This document shows, in pieces, positions 1 to 9,091 of a stretch of DNA of 64,000 nt. The DNA comes from Flavobacterium limnosediminis JC2902 (lineage in GTDB: Bacteria; Bacteroidota; Bacteroidia; Flavobacteriales; Flavobacteriaceae), in contig NZ_AVGG01000007.1 of the NCBI RefSeq assembly GCF_000498535.1, forward strand, positions 310,001 through 374,000, in the 5' to 3' direction. Within the stretch, counting starts at the first letter, position 1, and the number at the start of each line of letters is the position of its first letter. Below the pieces are notes generated by a model. That model saw only the letters and a list, made by a program, of their open reading frames with translations. It was not told where the DNA came from and ran no database searches. The position numbers were made by a program, and so were the translations under genes.

Positions 1-2251
1 CGCAGAAAATATCAGTTTCTTTACCGTCTATTGTTGCAATCCATCCTTTCGGATAATAGATTTCCGAGAAAACAGCCAATCCAGCATTTGTATTGTTTGA
101 CGTATATTTTAAATAATTCGGCTTGTAAACGTTTAACTGAATGGTTGCCAAACTGTCTTTTGCGAACAAAGTCGTTTTCACTGCCCCTGCAAAATCTTTC
201 TGGTTCACAATTGCAGTTTTCTTTGTATCCAGTTTATCCAGTGCTTTCATTTCCTCATCGGCTGAATTCACCAACTTGACTTCATTCACAAACCAAGCAT
301 TGCCGTTGGCATTCGGATTAACCATCGGTACGTCTTGTCTTTGCTCGTCTTTCTGAATGATGTATTTCACATTCAGCATGTTCAGTACATTGATATTATT
401 CTTTTCTATCTGATAATCATACAACTGCTCAATACGTCTTGGTCTTACTGCACTGTAACCTGATAATGATTTATGGAAATAGGATGTTCTGGCCTGCAGT
501 CTGCCTTCTATTTCATAAACACGAAAGTGTGCCGTATCCTGTAAAATATGTTGATCTGCCGGAGTCGGTTCGAACGGAATATCCGCTTGACGGGCAGAAA
601 TGAAACTATCATTGTTGACATAATTTTTATCTACGAAGAACAAATCACCCACCATTAAAACACCAACGATGATTATGGCTGTAAGTTCCGATACCTTATT
701 TTTGATGAAGAACCAAAGCGTTCCTGCAGCCAACAGAATCAATATTCCCGAACGCATTAAATCGGACGTGTACATTGCCTGACGCTGTTCTTTTAACGCT
801 TGTACGAACGGACCTCCCATTTCGCCATAGGCCTGCAGATACATACTGTCGCTTCCACCACTGAAACTGAACATTCCTTTACAAATGAAAAGCAACACAA
901 AAACACCCAATGCCGTTGCTGCCGACATCCATAAACCTCTAAATCGTTCTTTTTCCTCCGCTTTAAAAAAGGCCTGCAGCCCTAAAATAGCCATCACTGG
1001 CATACATAATTCCAATACTACCTGAATAGAGGAAACAGCACGGAATTTATCGTACATAGGTACATAATCAATGAAGAAATCGGTCAGCATCGGGAAATTT
1101 TTACCCCAGGAAAGCAGTAGCGATAAAATGGCACCACCTAAAAAGGCATACTTAATTTTTCGTTTGTCGATGAACATGCCAAGTACAAACAAGAAGAAAA
1201 CAATGGCTCCGATATAAGCGGGAGCTGCAACTATAGGCTGATCTCCCCAATAGGTTGGCACCGATGAAGCGAATTCTTTTGCTTCTGTTGGAGAAGCGCC
1301 TTGTCCTGATACAAATTCATACATTGGTGAATCTTCCCCAACATTTTCATTATTCGAACCACCAAATAAACGTGGTGAAATTAAATTTAAACTTTCTGCT
1401 ATTCCGTAACTGTATTCCGTGATATAATAATATGGCATTGATGACGTTGTCTGATTCTTAGAGCCATCCGGATTGAAAGTCAGCTCGCTTTTGCCTCTCA
1501 TACTGAAATCGGCATATTCGGTCGTTGCCATTAAGTTCGTTGCATTGGCCCCTATAGCCAAAACAGCGGCTAAAGCAAATATCCCCGAGGTGATTCCGAT
1601 ACTTTTGAAATCTTTGTTTCTGATGTACTGGATAATGAAAAATGCTGCAATCATCAATAATAAAAACAACAAGTAGTATGTCATCTGGAAATGATTTGCA
1701 TTTATTTCAAAAGCAACAGCTATCATTGTTAGCAATCCACCAGCAATATATCGTTTCTGATACACCATGATTACACCCGCCACTACCATCGGCATATAGG
1801 CAATCGCATGGGCTTTGGCGTTGTGTCCAACGCCCAGAATAATTATCATATAAGTGGAAAAACCGAAAGCAAGTGCCCCAAAAAAGGCCTTGAGATTGTC
1901 TACTTTTAAAGACTTCAGCAAAATGAAAAATCCAATAAAATAAAGGAACAGATAATCCGCAGGACGCGGTAAAAAACGAATAAAATTATCAAGTTGTTTG
2001 ATATAATTATGCGGATAATTCGCTCCCAACTGATAGGTAGGCATTCCACCAAAAGCACTGTTGGTCCAATAAGGTTCTTCTCCGGTTTCTTTTCTGAAAT
2101 CGTTTTGCTCCTTTGCCATTCCGGTGTATTGGGCAATATCACTCTGATATACTTTTTTACCCTGCATTACCGGATAAAAATAGAGTATGGAAATTACTGC
2201 AAAGCCGATTACGACTAACAAATAAGGGTAAATCTTGTTCAGGTTTTTCAT
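1..2251 (-). CDS. YfhO family membrane protein (partial, C-terminus beyond window)
   Basis: About 750 codons are open on the minus strand from the ATG at 2251 to the window edge, so the C-terminus is missing. The protein is a large polytopic membrane protein: a short basic N-terminus (MKNLNKIYP), a first membrane segment at about residues 8-28, then many more hydrophobic segments, and a soluble, beta-rich tail that is still open at the edge. The composition, order of segments and the conserved loop with GQGASPTEAKEF resemble the YfhO family, which is linked to lipid-linked sugar transfer in the envelope of Gram-positive bacteria; the role in Bacteroidota is not established. Family call from recognition, function only inferred. 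Confidence 0.82.
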   Translation of the reverse strand, partial: MKNLNKIYPYLLVVIGFAVISILYFYPVMQGKKVYQSDIAQYTGMAKEQNDFRKETGEEPYWTNSAFGGMPTYQLGANYPHNYIKQLDNFIRFLPRPADYLFLYFIGFFILLKSLKVDNLKAFFGALAFGFSTYMIIILGVGHNAKAHAIAYMPMVVAGVIMVYQKRYIAGGLLTMIAVAFEINANHFQMTYYLLFLLLMIAAFFIIQYIRNKDFKSIGITSGIFALAAVLAIGANATNLMATTEYADFSMRGKSELTFNPDGSKNQTTSSMPYYYITEYSYGIAESLNLISPRLFGGSNNENVGEDSPMYEFVSGQGASPTEAKEFASSVPTYWGDQPIVAAPAYIGAIVFFLFVLGMFIDKRKIKYAFLGGAILSLLLSWGKNFPMLTDFFIDYVPMYDKFRAVSSIQVVLELCMPVMAILGLQAFFKAEEKERFRGLWMSAATALGVFVLLFICKGMFSFSGGSDSMYLQAYGEMGGPFVQALKEQRQAMYTSDLMRSGILILLAAGTLWFFIKNKVSELTAIIIVGVLMVGDLFFVDKNYVNNDSFISARQADIPFEPTPADQHILQDTAHFRVYEIEGRLQARTSYFHKSLSGYSAVRPRRIEQLYDYQIEKNNINVLNMLNVKYIIQKDEQRQDVPMVNPNANGNAWFVNEVKLVNSADEEMKALDKLDTKKTAIVNQKDFAGAVKTTLFAKDSLATIQLNVYKPNYLKYTSNNTNAGLAVFSEIYYPKGWIATIDGKETDIFC

Positions 2252-2353
2252 ATTATTCTGCTTCTGTTCGCTTAAAAATCAGGCTAAAATAACAATAAAA
2301 ACCCTTTAAAAAAAGAAAACGAATAACTCGGCCGTTATTCGTTTTAATTTAAA

Positions 2354-2617
2354 CTATTCAATTTCTTCAAAATCAATATACTCGCCAACTTTCTTCTTTT
2401 CTTTCGGCATTTCGGCGTGAGAAGATGATTGCGTATTTGATTGCGACTGCTGCTGCTGGTAATTTTGCTGTTGCTGCTTAAAATTCTCTTCGGCTTTCTT
2501 AACCACTTGTTGTAAAAAGTAAGGTGCTAACAATCGCATTACGAATTTTAACGCATAGTATATAAAGAGTATCCAGAATAAGGCTTTTATCAAACCTGTA
2601 AGTGATGCTGTTTCCAT
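2354..2617 (-). CDS. DUF4834 family small membrane protein
   Basis: The protein has one N-terminal membrane segment (about residues 9-30, rich in L, F, I), an amphipathic stretch, a glutamine-rich linker (several QQQ runs, residues 50-65) and a conserved acidic end, KVGEYIDFEEIE. This layout matches the short DUF4834 proteins of Flavobacteriia; the function is unknown. The start at 2617 (METASLTG) is preferred to one seven codons upstream because the hydrophobic segment follows directly. It lies about 100 bases downstream of the YfhO gene start, both on the minus strand, so it may be read in the same transcript. Confidence 0.75.
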   Translation of the reverse strand: METASLTGLIKALFWILFIYYALKFVMRLLAPYFLQQVVKKAEENFKQQQQNYQQQQSQSNTQSSSHAEMPKEKKKVGEYIDFEEIE

Positions 2618-2697
2618 CCTAAATCTAAATTTTGTCAAATTTAAGCAAAGCTACATTTAAAAATAAAATCTGTTTCTTAAAATAATAATAAATTAAC

Positions 2698-2705
2698 TAT
2701 TTTTG
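2698..2705 (+). promoter_or_regulatory. Candidate -7 element (TATTTTTG) for the 2747 gene
   Basis: TATTTTTG fits the Bacteroidota -7 consensus TAnnTTTG and lies 41 bases before the ATG of the outer membrane protein gene. No clear -33 TTTG is seen at the expected distance, so this is a motif match only. Confidence 0.4.
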
Positions 2706-2746
2706 GTCAACTGTTACCTATCGTAATTTAAACAAAATACGCAATC

Positions 2747-3697
2747 ATGCTCCAATTTAAAACGAAACTTCTTGGTTTATTGCTCTTTACCTCAGGAATT
2801 ACATTTGCTCAATATACCGATGAAATTAATTCCAACCGCCCCGGAGAATCTTTTGGTGCCTTTTCAATAGGCAAAAAAGTAATTCAGGCAGAATCTGGCA
2901 TCTATTACATTAAAGAAAAGCACAACCTACAGGAATGGGAAGCAAAAGGTTTCGGATTGGATTTAGCCTTGCGTTACGGTGCTTTTTTTGAGCAGTTGGA
3001 GCTTATTGCCGAAATGCAGTACCAAACCGACAATTATACTTCTCCAGTTATAGACGAAAACCGAAACGGATTCAAACAACTTACTGTTGGAGCAAAATAC
3101 TTATTTTATGATCCTTGGAAAAATTATAAAGAAAAAGTGAACATCTACAGCTGGAAAGCCAATAAAAAATTTAAATGGAGAACCTTATTACCCGCTATTG
3201 GTGGGTATGTCGGTGCCAATTTTAATGTAGGTGATAATCCTTATACCTTTCCTACTGATCCTAAATTCAGTCCGAAAGTAATGCTGTTATTACAAAATCA
3301 CTTTGGAAGCCGAACCGTGTTAACCACAAATATTATCGCCGACAAGTTCACCACTGATTATCCGAGCTACGGTTATATTTTAACATTGAGTCGTGGTATA
3401 AATCAAAATTGGTCTGTTTTCTTTGAAAATCAAGGATACAAAAGTGATTGGTATGCCGATTGTATTTTTCGCGGAGGCGCGGCCTATCTGATAAAGAAAA
3501 ACATGCAGATTGACGCTTCCCTGGGAACCAGTATTAAAAACACACCTTCCATTTTCACCGGAGCTATAGGATTCTCATGGCGTTTTGACAAAGGTTACAA
3601 ACCGATTGAAATTAAAGACGGAAAAGAAGTTAAGGGAGATTCGAAAGCCAAAAAAGTAGAAGAAGAAAAGAAAAAACGTTCCGACGAAGTTAAATAA
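2747..3697 (+). CDS. Outer membrane beta-barrel protein, transporter-like
   Basis: The 316-residue protein begins with a signal peptide (MLQFKTKLLGLLLFTSGITFAQ, cleavage expected after FAQ) and continues with alternating beta strands rich in aromatic residues, as in outer membrane barrels. The motif EINSNRPGES after the signal and the overall pattern recall the MetA/phenol-degradation type transporter family (PF13557-like). The C-terminal 25 residues are a lysine/glutamate-rich tail outside the barrel. The stop is two bases before the next start, so it forms a two-gene operon with the GNAT gene. No substrate can be deduced. Confidence 0.7.
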   Translation: MLQFKTKLLGLLLFTSGITFAQYTDEINSNRPGESFGAFSIGKKVIQAESGIYYIKEKHNLQEWEAKGFGLDLALRYGAFFEQLELIAEMQYQTDNYTSPVIDENRNGFKQLTVGAKYLFYDPWKNYKEKVNIYSWKANKKFKWRTLLPAIGGYVGANFNVGDNPYTFPTDPKFSPKVMLLLQNHFGSRTVLTTNIIADKFTTDYPSYGYILTLSRGINQNWSVFFENQGYKSDWYADCIFRGGAAYLIKKNMQIDASLGTSIKNTPSIFTGAIGFSWRFDKGYKPIEIKDGKEVKGDSKAKKVEEEKKKRSDEVK

Positions 3698-3699
3698 CC

Positions 3700-4818
3700 A
3701 TGATTACAATTAAAGAAGTCAGTTCCCAAAAAGAACTAAAGGAGTTTGTATTATTTTCCTTTGAAATTTTTAAAAACAATCCTTATTGGATTCCGCCAAT
3801 AATTGCCGATGAACTGGAAGGTTTTGACCGCACCAAAAATCCGGCGTTTAAAAATGCGGAAGTTCATTTTTATCTGGCTTACAAAGACAATAAAATTGCC
3901 GGCAAAATTGCCACAATCATCAACTGGGACGAAGTAAATCTGTTAGGCAAAAAGAAAGTACGCTTCGGATGGTTTGATGTTATAGACGACATCGAAGTAA
4001 CCAAAGCCCTATTGGGAAAAGCACAGGAACTTGGCCATAAACACAACATGGATCATATTGAAGGTCCGATGGGTTTTTCAAATCTGGACAAAGTGGGTGT
4101 TTTAACCGAAGGTTTTGACGAATTGGGAACTATGATTTCCTGGTACAGCATGCCTTATTATAAGGAACATTTTGAAAAACTGGGAATGGTCACCGAAAAA
4201 GAATTCTACGAAAGCTGGTTCACCATGGATGCCATCAACCCGGCACCTTTTCAGCGTGCCAGTAAAATGATCAAAGAGCGTTACGGACTAAAAACACTTC
4301 ATTTCAAAAAAAACGCAGACATCTTTCCTTATGTGGATCAGATGTTCGACTTATTCAATGAAGCCTACGCCAGTTTACAATCTTTCGTTGCCATAAATGA
4401 TGAAACCAAGGAATACTTCAAGAAAAAATATGTAAGCTTTATTAATCCGGAATACATAAAATTCATTGTCGACAGCAACAATAAAATGGTTGCTTTTACC
4501 ATTGTAATGCCATCCTATGAAACAGCCTTACAAAAAGCAAAAGGCAAATTGTTCCCATTTGGGTTTCTACATTTATTAAATGCGAAAAAGAATTCCAGAG
4601 AAGTGGTTTTCTATTTAATCGGCGTACACCCAGAGTATCAAAACAAAGGAGTAACCGCTATCATTTTTGATGATTTTTATAAAGTCTTCAAAGAGAAAAA
4701 AATCAAAAAGTTTATCCGAACTCCTGAATTACTGGAAAATAACGCCATGCATAATCTTTGGAAAAATTTCGACCCGAAAATTCATAAACGTCGAAAAACC
4801 TACAGAATGGATATTTAG
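3700..4818 (+). CDS. GNAT-fold acyltransferase family protein
   Basis: A 372-residue cytoplasmic protein without signal peptide. The C-terminal part contains the pattern VVFYLIGVHPEYQNKGV, which is the acetyl-CoA binding motif A of GNAT enzymes (hydrophobic strand, then Q-x-x-G-x-G/A type loop), and a second GNAT-like half precedes it, so the protein may be a double GNAT fold. The substrate is unknown. It is translated directly after the outer membrane protein gene (gap of two bases). Long GNAT proteins of this size with the N-terminal EFVLFSFEIFKNNPYWIPP motif are common in Bacteroidota and are annotated only as hypothetical or GNAT. Confidence 0.7.
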   Translation: MITIKEVSSQKELKEFVLFSFEIFKNNPYWIPPIIADELEGFDRTKNPAFKNAEVHFYLAYKDNKIAGKIATIINWDEVNLLGKKKVRFGWFDVIDDIEVTKALLGKAQELGHKHNMDHIEGPMGFSNLDKVGVLTEGFDELGTMISWYSMPYYKEHFEKLGMVTEKEFYESWFTMDAINPAPFQRASKMIKERYGLKTLHFKKNADIFPYVDQMFDLFNEAYASLQSFVAINDETKEYFKKKYVSFINPEYIKFIVDSNNKMVAFTIVMPSYETALQKAKGKLFPFGFLHLLNAKKNSREVVFYLIGVHPEYQNKGVTAIIFDDFYKVFKEKKIKKFIRTPELLENNAMHNLWKNFDPKIHKRRKTYRMDI

Positions 4819-4852
4819 CTGCCTGTTCAGCGAAAGCGGTAATTAGGGAAGG

Positions 4853-4951
4853 CTATAAAAATGAAATCAGCACCAACACAATCAGAATTGCGTACACTAT
4901 AAGTAACATGGTTTCGGTGCGATCATTTTTAAACAGGGTCTTCATCATCAT
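4853..4951 (-). CDS. Candidate 32-residue single-span membrane microprotein
   Basis: A short open frame starts at a triple ATG (4951, 4948, 4945) and encodes MMMKTLFKNDRTETM followed by one strongly hydrophobic segment (LLIVYAILIVLVLISFL) ending directly at the stop. The pattern of a short charged head with one membrane helix at the C-terminus is unlikely by chance in an otherwise empty 310-base gap. It could be a small membrane regulator; no family is recognised. Support is composition only, so it could also be fortuitous. Confidence 0.5.
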   Translation of the reverse strand: MMMKTLFKNDRTETMLLIVYAILIVLVLISFL

Positions 4952-5073
4952 TAATTTTGTTCAAATATAGACCGAAAACATCGTTACTGTTCCGCCAAAC
5001 TTCCGAACACTCCCTTTTGGTTTATGAAACCTCTCAATCAGTTTACGAAAAAAATCACTCAATGTTATAAAAT

Positions 5074-5107
5074 AAAAAAACCATCCGAAAAAACGGATGG
5101 TTTTTTT
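5074..5107 (-). terminator. Bidirectional rho-independent terminator
   Basis: Seven-base perfect stem CCATCCG/CGGATGG with an A6 loop, flanked by A7 on the left and T7 on the right, placed 22 bases after the stop of the synthase gene on the minus strand. The flanks would let it work in both directions. Confidence 0.85.
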
Positions 5108-5128
5108 AATCATTGAAATATCAGATAA

Positions 5129-6388
5129 TTACGAAACGTCTACCGTAGTTTGTTCCGCAATTTGTTTATAAGTTCCGTTTACCAATTTCTCACGAATAGC
5201 CTCGAAAGCAGCAAGCGTTTCTTCGATATCCTCTAACGTATGAGATGCTGTAGGGATCATACGCAATAAGATAATGCCTTTCGGAATTACAGGATATACT
5301 ACAATCGAAAGGAAAATACCGTAATTTTCACGAAGGTCATTCACCATCACCATTGCTTCCGGAATAGATCCTTCAAGATAAACCGGAGTGATACACGTAT
5401 TGGTATCTCCGATATTGAATCCTCTTTCTTTCAATCCGTTTTGCAACGCATTTACGTTTACCCAAAGTTTGTCTTTAATTTCAGAAGAGTTACGCAACAA
5501 CTCCAAACGCTTCAAAGAACCGATGGTCTGAATCATTGGCAGTGCTTTTGCGAACATTTGCGAACGTAAATTGTATTTCAAATAATCGATGATATCCTGA
5601 TCTGCAGCTACGAAAGCCCCAATGTTTGCCATTGATTTTGCGAATGTTGAGAAGTAAACATCAATTCCGTCCTGACAACCCTGCTCCTCACCTGCTCCGG
5701 CACCTGTTTTACCAAGCGTTCCGAAACCATGCGCATCGTCTACCAACAAACGGAAGTTGTATTTTTCTTTCATGGCAACGATTTCTTTCAGCTTACCTTG
5801 CTGACCGCGCATTCCGAAAACACCTTCTGTAATGAATAAGATTCCGCCTCCGGTTTCTGTAGCCATTTTGGTAGCACGCTGAAGATTTTTCTCCATGCTT
5901 TCCAAATCGTTGTGTTTATAAGTAAAACGCTTACCCATGTGCAAACGAACACCATCGATAATACAAGCGTGAGAATCCACATCGTAAACAATGATGTCAT
6001 TTTTAGTTACCAAAGCATCAATAATAGACACCATTCCCTGATAACCGAAATTCAATAAATAAGCCGCTTCTTTCATCACGAAAGCTGCCAATTCATTTTC
6101 AAGTTGCTCATGGTATTTTGTGTGACCGGACATCATACGCGCACCCATCGGATAAGCCGCACCGAATTGCATTGCTGCATCTGTATCTGCTTTACGCACC
6201 TCAGGATGGTTTGCCAAACCTAAATAGTCATTAATTGACCAGTTTAGAATTTCTTTTCCGTGGAAATTCATTCTTGGTCCTAATTCACCTTCCAATTTAG
6301 GAAACACATAGTAACCTTCTGCCTGTGAAGCCCATTTACCTAACGGACCTTTATTGTTTTGTATTCTTTCAAATAAATCCTTAACCAT
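5129..6388 (-). CDS. Alpha-oxoamine synthase (PLP aminotransferase class II; SPT/KBL/BioF-like)
   Basis: The 419-residue protein has the full fold-type I PLP layout of the alpha-oxoamine synthases, which condense an amino acid with an acyl-CoA and release CO2: the cofactor-stacking histidine in DVDSHACIIDG (about H140), the Asp and His of LLVDDAHGFG (D217/D218, H220), and the Schiff-base lysine in STFAKSMANIG (K251). Length and motifs fit glycine C-acetyltransferase, BioF, serine palmitoyltransferase or the cysteate acyltransferase of sulfonolipid synthesis. In Flavobacteriia the last is attractive, but the amino acid cannot be told from sequence alone. Monocistronic, closed by the terminator at 5074. 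Confidence 0.85.
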   Translation of the reverse strand: MVKDLFERIQNNKGPLGKWASQAEGYYVFPKLEGELGPRMNFHGKEILNWSINDYLGLANHPEVRKADTDAAMQFGAAYPMGARMMSGHTKYHEQLENELAAFVMKEAAYLLNFGYQGMVSIIDALVTKNDIIVYDVDSHACIIDGVRLHMGKRFTYKHNDLESMEKNLQRATKMATETGGGILFITEGVFGMRGQQGKLKEIVAMKEKYNFRLLVDDAHGFGTLGKTGAGAGEEQGCQDGIDVYFSTFAKSMANIGAFVAADQDIIDYLKYNLRSQMFAKALPMIQTIGSLKRLELLRNSSEIKDKLWVNVNALQNGLKERGFNIGDTNTCITPVYLEGSIPEAMVMVNDLRENYGIFLSIVVYPVIPKGIILLRMIPTASHTLEDIEETLAAFEAIREKLVNGTYKQIAEQTTVDVS

Positions 6389-6532
6389 AATTCAAAAGTG
6401 TATAATTCTGATTTTTAATCGCACCAAAAGTAACTATTTCTACTTTCCTATCATAATAAATTTAAAAATAGATGCCATCAGATTATATTTCGAATTTTTA
6501 ATAAAAATAGTAGGATATCCAAAAGATTGTCT

Positions 6533-6610
6533 TACTTTTGTACCCGAACGCACAGAAATGTGGTTACACGTTCAACTTAAAAGTCGGGGGCTCCACCTCG
6601 GCTTTTTGCT
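6533..6610 (+). ncRNA. Candidate small RNA with own promoter and terminator
   Basis: TACTTTTG at 6533-6540 fits the Bacteroidota -7 element. About 40 bases downstream a ten-pair stem (AAAAGTCGGG with CTCGGCTTTT, one G-T and one T-G pair) spans 6579-6606 and is followed by a T-rich run, as in an intrinsic terminator on the + strand. Together they would give an RNA of about 65 bases with no open frame. The same hairpin could instead be only the terminator of the OsmC gene read leftward. Confidence 0.35.
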
Positions 6611-6641
6611 TTTATATAGTTTTGGGTTTGATTTCCCCCTG

Positions 6642-7058
6642 TTAAAACAAGCCTGCAGTCAGACTAATCTCAGCCCTCAGCGATTTAGATATCGGACAGG
6701 TTTCCTTGGCTTCGGAAGCAATTTTCTGAAACACCTCATCACTGATACCCGGTACTTTTGCTTTCAAATCCAGATGGCTGTGCGTAATCACTCCGTCTTC
6801 AAAAGTAACTTTGGCATCAACACTTAAATCTTCCGGCACGAAACCCGCATCACCCAGCAAAAAACTTAATTTCATGGCAAAACAACCGCAATGTGCCGCT
6901 GCCACAAGTTCTTCGGGGTTTGTTCCAACACCTTCCTCAAATCTGGATTTAAACGAGTATTGGGTATTGTTTAAAGTAGTACTCTGCGTGGTAAGGGTAC
7001 CTTTACCTTCCATGCCACTGCCTTTCCAGTTGGCGCTCGCTCTTCTGTTGAATTTCAT
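6642..7058 (-). CDS. OsmC family peroxiredoxin
   Basis: 138 residues, the usual OsmC length. The two redox cysteines are in place: AHCGCFAM (C57, C59) and ETCPISKS (C121), with the early arginines and the EEGVGTNPEELVAAAH motif that shapes the active site. OsmC proteins reduce organic hydroperoxides in the cytoplasm. The gene stands alone, with the next minus-strand gene upstream (cbpM) ending 226 bases away across a tandem repeat. Start chosen at MKFNRRASANW, the usual OsmC beginning. Confidence 0.92.
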   Translation of the reverse strand: MKFNRRASANWKGSGMEGKGTLTTQSTTLNNTQYSFKSRFEEGVGTNPEELVAAAHCGCFAMKLSFLLGDAGFVPEDLSVDAKVTFEDGVITHSHLDLKAKVPGISDEVFQKIASEAKETCPISKSLRAEISLTAGLF

Positions 7059-7118
7059 AATTTATAAATGATTGGTTAAACTTTATAAGCTGTACGCCAT
7101 AAGCTATAGGCAATAAGC

Positions 7119-7284
7119 TCTATTCTCTATTCTCTTGTCTCTTGTCTCTTGTCTCTTGTCTCTTGTCTCTTCTCTCTTGCCTCTATTCTCTCGCCTCTAT
7201 TCTCTCGCCTCTATTCTCTCGCCTCTTGCCTCTCGCCTCTTGCCTCTCGCCTCTTGCCTCTCGCCTCTCGCCTCTCGCCTCTCC
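7119..7284. repeat. Heptanucleotide tandem repeat (about 24 units)
   Basis: The + strand carries about 24 head-to-tail 7-base units of the form TCTnnYC: two TCTATTC, five TCTTGTC, then alternating TCTATTC, TCTCGCC and TCTTGCC units, ending just before the stop codon of cbpM. On the transcribed minus strand this is AGAG plus three variable bases. Units of the same kind recur at 20424-20460. All three + frames are open across it, which is a product of the repeat and not evidence for a gene. Confidence 0.9.
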
Positions 7285-7572
7285 TCACTCCCCAAACTTC
7301 CGCTTCAAAATATTCAACTCCGTCTGCATCTCCTCCATTTGAGCCAGTAAACGGGTGATAACTTCCAGTCCTTCGAGATTAATTCCCAGTTCATAATGCA
7401 TGCGAATGTACCTTTCCAGAGCATCGATCTGTTGGTTCATAAGGTATAATTCTTCCTCCTCTTTCTGTAATTCCAAAAGGCCGCTTTCCTGTAATGCATA
7501 TACAAAATCGGGTTCTATCTGATGATATTCACAAAAAGTAATAACGGATATTTTTATAATTTGTTCACTCAT
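7285..7572 (-). CDS. cbpM: Chaperone modulator CbpM
   Basis: 95 residues with the MerR-like helical layout of CbpM: an N-terminal [23 protein letters not shown] region, then a long helix with the [19 protein letters not shown] motif and a coiled end ([17 protein letters not shown]). CbpM binds the J-domain of CbpA and lowers its co-chaperone activity. The gene overlaps the end of cbpA by four bases (ATGA), which indicates translational coupling. The stop lies directly at the border of the heptamer repeat. Confidence 0.88.
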   Translation of the reverse strand: MSEQIIKISVITFCEYHQIEPDFVYALQESGLLELQKEEEELYLMNQQIDALERYIRMHYELGINLEGLEVITRLLAQMEEMQTELNILKRKFGE

Positions 7573-8471
7573 GACTCTTGTTTTCTTATGTTACGTAATT
7601 GCTCGAAGAGTTCTTTTTCTTTGTCGGATAAATGCTTGGGAAGCACTACTGAATAAGTAACATACAAATCCCCGAATTCCCCTTCTTTCCTATAAACCGG
7701 CAGCCCTTTTCCCCGCAGTTTTACCTTTTTGTTGTTCTCTGTTTCGGGAGCAATGGGTACTTTCACTTTTCCGCTAAGGGTTTCTACAATTACATCCCCA
7801 CCCAAAAGAGCATCGTAAAGACTGATCGAAACAGAAGTATACAAGTCGTTGCCTTTCACTTCAAAAGAAGTGTTGTTTACAATGTCAAACGTAATGTACA
7901 AATCGCCATTAGGTCCGTTATTATACCCTTTACCGCCGTGGCCTGAAATCTTTATCGTTTGTCCGTTAGCCACACCAGCAGGAATGGTAATGCGTATCTT
8001 TTTATCGTTTACCTCCAGCACCTGTTTCTGAGTGATAAGAATGTCCGTTAACTTTAAATGCAGCGTTGCCGAAACATCCTGCCCTTTAAACCCTTTAGTC
8101 TTCGTCCTTCCCTGTTTACCGAACATGGAACCGAAAAAATCCGAAAAGGCTTCATAATCATCAAAACCTTCCGCACCCTGATGGTACTGATATCCTCCGC
8201 CACCAGCGCCTTGTTGCTGTCGTCGGGCTTCCTCATACTGTTCGGCGTGTTCCCAATGTTCACCGTATTGGTCGAATTTTTTTCGTTTTTCGGGATCACT
8301 TAACACCTCATTGGCTTCATTAACTTCCTTGAATTTATGGGCCGCTTCTTCTTTGTTAGGGTTCACATCGGGATGATACGTCCTGGCGAGTTTGCGATAA
8401 GCCTTTTTTATTTCTTCGGCAGTAGCGGTTTTCGGAACACCTAAAACGGCATAATAGTCAATATAAGCCAT
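7569..8471 (-). CDS. cbpA: DnaJ-family co-chaperone CbpA
   Basis: 300 residues. The J-domain is at residues 1-70 with the HPD tripeptide (H33-P34-D35) in [13 protein letters not shown]; a Gly-rich segment follows (GAGGGGYQY, about 90-100), then the two C-terminal substrate-binding domains ([14 protein letters not shown] to the end). The DnaJ cysteine zinc repeats are absent, which makes it CbpA-type and not DnaJ. It stimulates DnaK and binds curved DNA. It is the first gene of the cbpA-cbpM operon. Confidence 0.92.
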   Translation of the reverse strand: MAYIDYYAVLGVPKTATAEEIKKAYRKLARTYHPDVNPNKEEAAHKFKEVNEANEVLSDPEKRKKFDQYGEHWEHAEQYEEARRQQQGAGGGGYQYHQGAEGFDDYEAFSDFFGSMFGKQGRTKTKGFKGQDVSATLHLKLTDILITQKQVLEVNDKKIRITIPAGVANGQTIKISGHGGKGYNNGPNGDLYITFDIVNNTSFEVKGNDLYTSVSISLYDALLGGDVIVETLSGKVKVPIAPETENNKKVKLRGKGLPVYRKEGEFGDLYVTYSVVLPKHLSDKEKELFEQLRNIRKQES

Positions 8472-8688
8472 ATACCTAATTGTTTATCTGACTTATAAAT
8501 TTACAACTTTACATATTCTAAATCAAAGTGTTACGATAAACGACACGGTTTTAAAGTTATACGGTTTTTCCGTACGATATGCAATTAGTTTTTTAAATAG
8601 TATGAACTGAAAATCACTGGTTTGTACAATTTTTAGTATTTTTATAATACCAACAGATTTTGATTAACAACAAAACCAGCCAAAAACC

Positions 8689-9024
8689 ATGAAAAAAATC
8701 ATTCTTACCTTATCTGCAGCTTTAATAATAACAAGCTGTGCTGTAAAATTGGTGACTCCAACTCAGCCTGATGTCGACAGAATGCAGTCAAAATATCCTG
8801 ATTACACCCTGGAAGAGCTGAATCAGGGCAAAGCAATGTATGAACAACACTGTGTCGAATGCCACAAACTGAAAAACCCAACTAAATTTACCGAAACGCA
8901 ATGGCAAAAAATCGTTCCGGGGATGGTGAAAAAAGTAAACAAAAAACACCCTAATGCCATCGATGAAAAAAATCAGGAATTAATCCTCAAATATGTTATT
9001 ACTATGAATGGTCATAAGAAATAA
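8689..9024 (+). CDS. Mono-heme cytochrome c lipoprotein
   Basis: 111 residues with a lipoprotein signal (lipobox ITSC, lipidated C17) and one heme c site CVECH (C55, C58, H59). The C-terminal MVKKVNKKHP and VITMNGHKK supply candidate axial methionines. The size and the single motif suggest a small periplasmic or outer membrane-attached electron carrier. It is monocistronic, followed by a strong terminator at 9051. Confidence 0.85.
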   Translation: MKKIILTLSAALIITSCAVKLVTPTQPDVDRMQSKYPDYTLEELNQGKAMYEQHCVECHKLKNPTKFTETQWQKIVPGMVKKVNKKHPNAIDEKNQELILKYVITMNGHKK

Positions 9025-9050
9025 TGAATAGATATGAGATTATCTTAAAT

Positions 9051-9081
9051 CCGTTACCCGCAAAGTGACGGTTTTTTTTTT
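9051..9081 (+). terminator. Rho-independent terminator of the cytochrome gene
   Basis: Stem CCGTTAC/GTGACGG (seven pairs, one T-G) around CCGCAAA, followed by ten T residues. It lies 27 bases after the stop codon. Confidence 0.85.
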
Positions 9082-9091
9082 GAGGGCGTTC

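Noticed and set aside
6354-6827. 157-codon frame on the + strand
   Set aside because: Antisense to the start of the synthase gene and the end of the OsmC gene; no plausible protein features.
7119-7284. CRISPR array
   Set aside because: Units are seven bases and contiguous, with no unique spacers and no cas genes.
7135-7358. Three overlapping open frames rich in Leu and Ser
   Set aside because: They are products of the heptamer repeat, which is open in all three frames.
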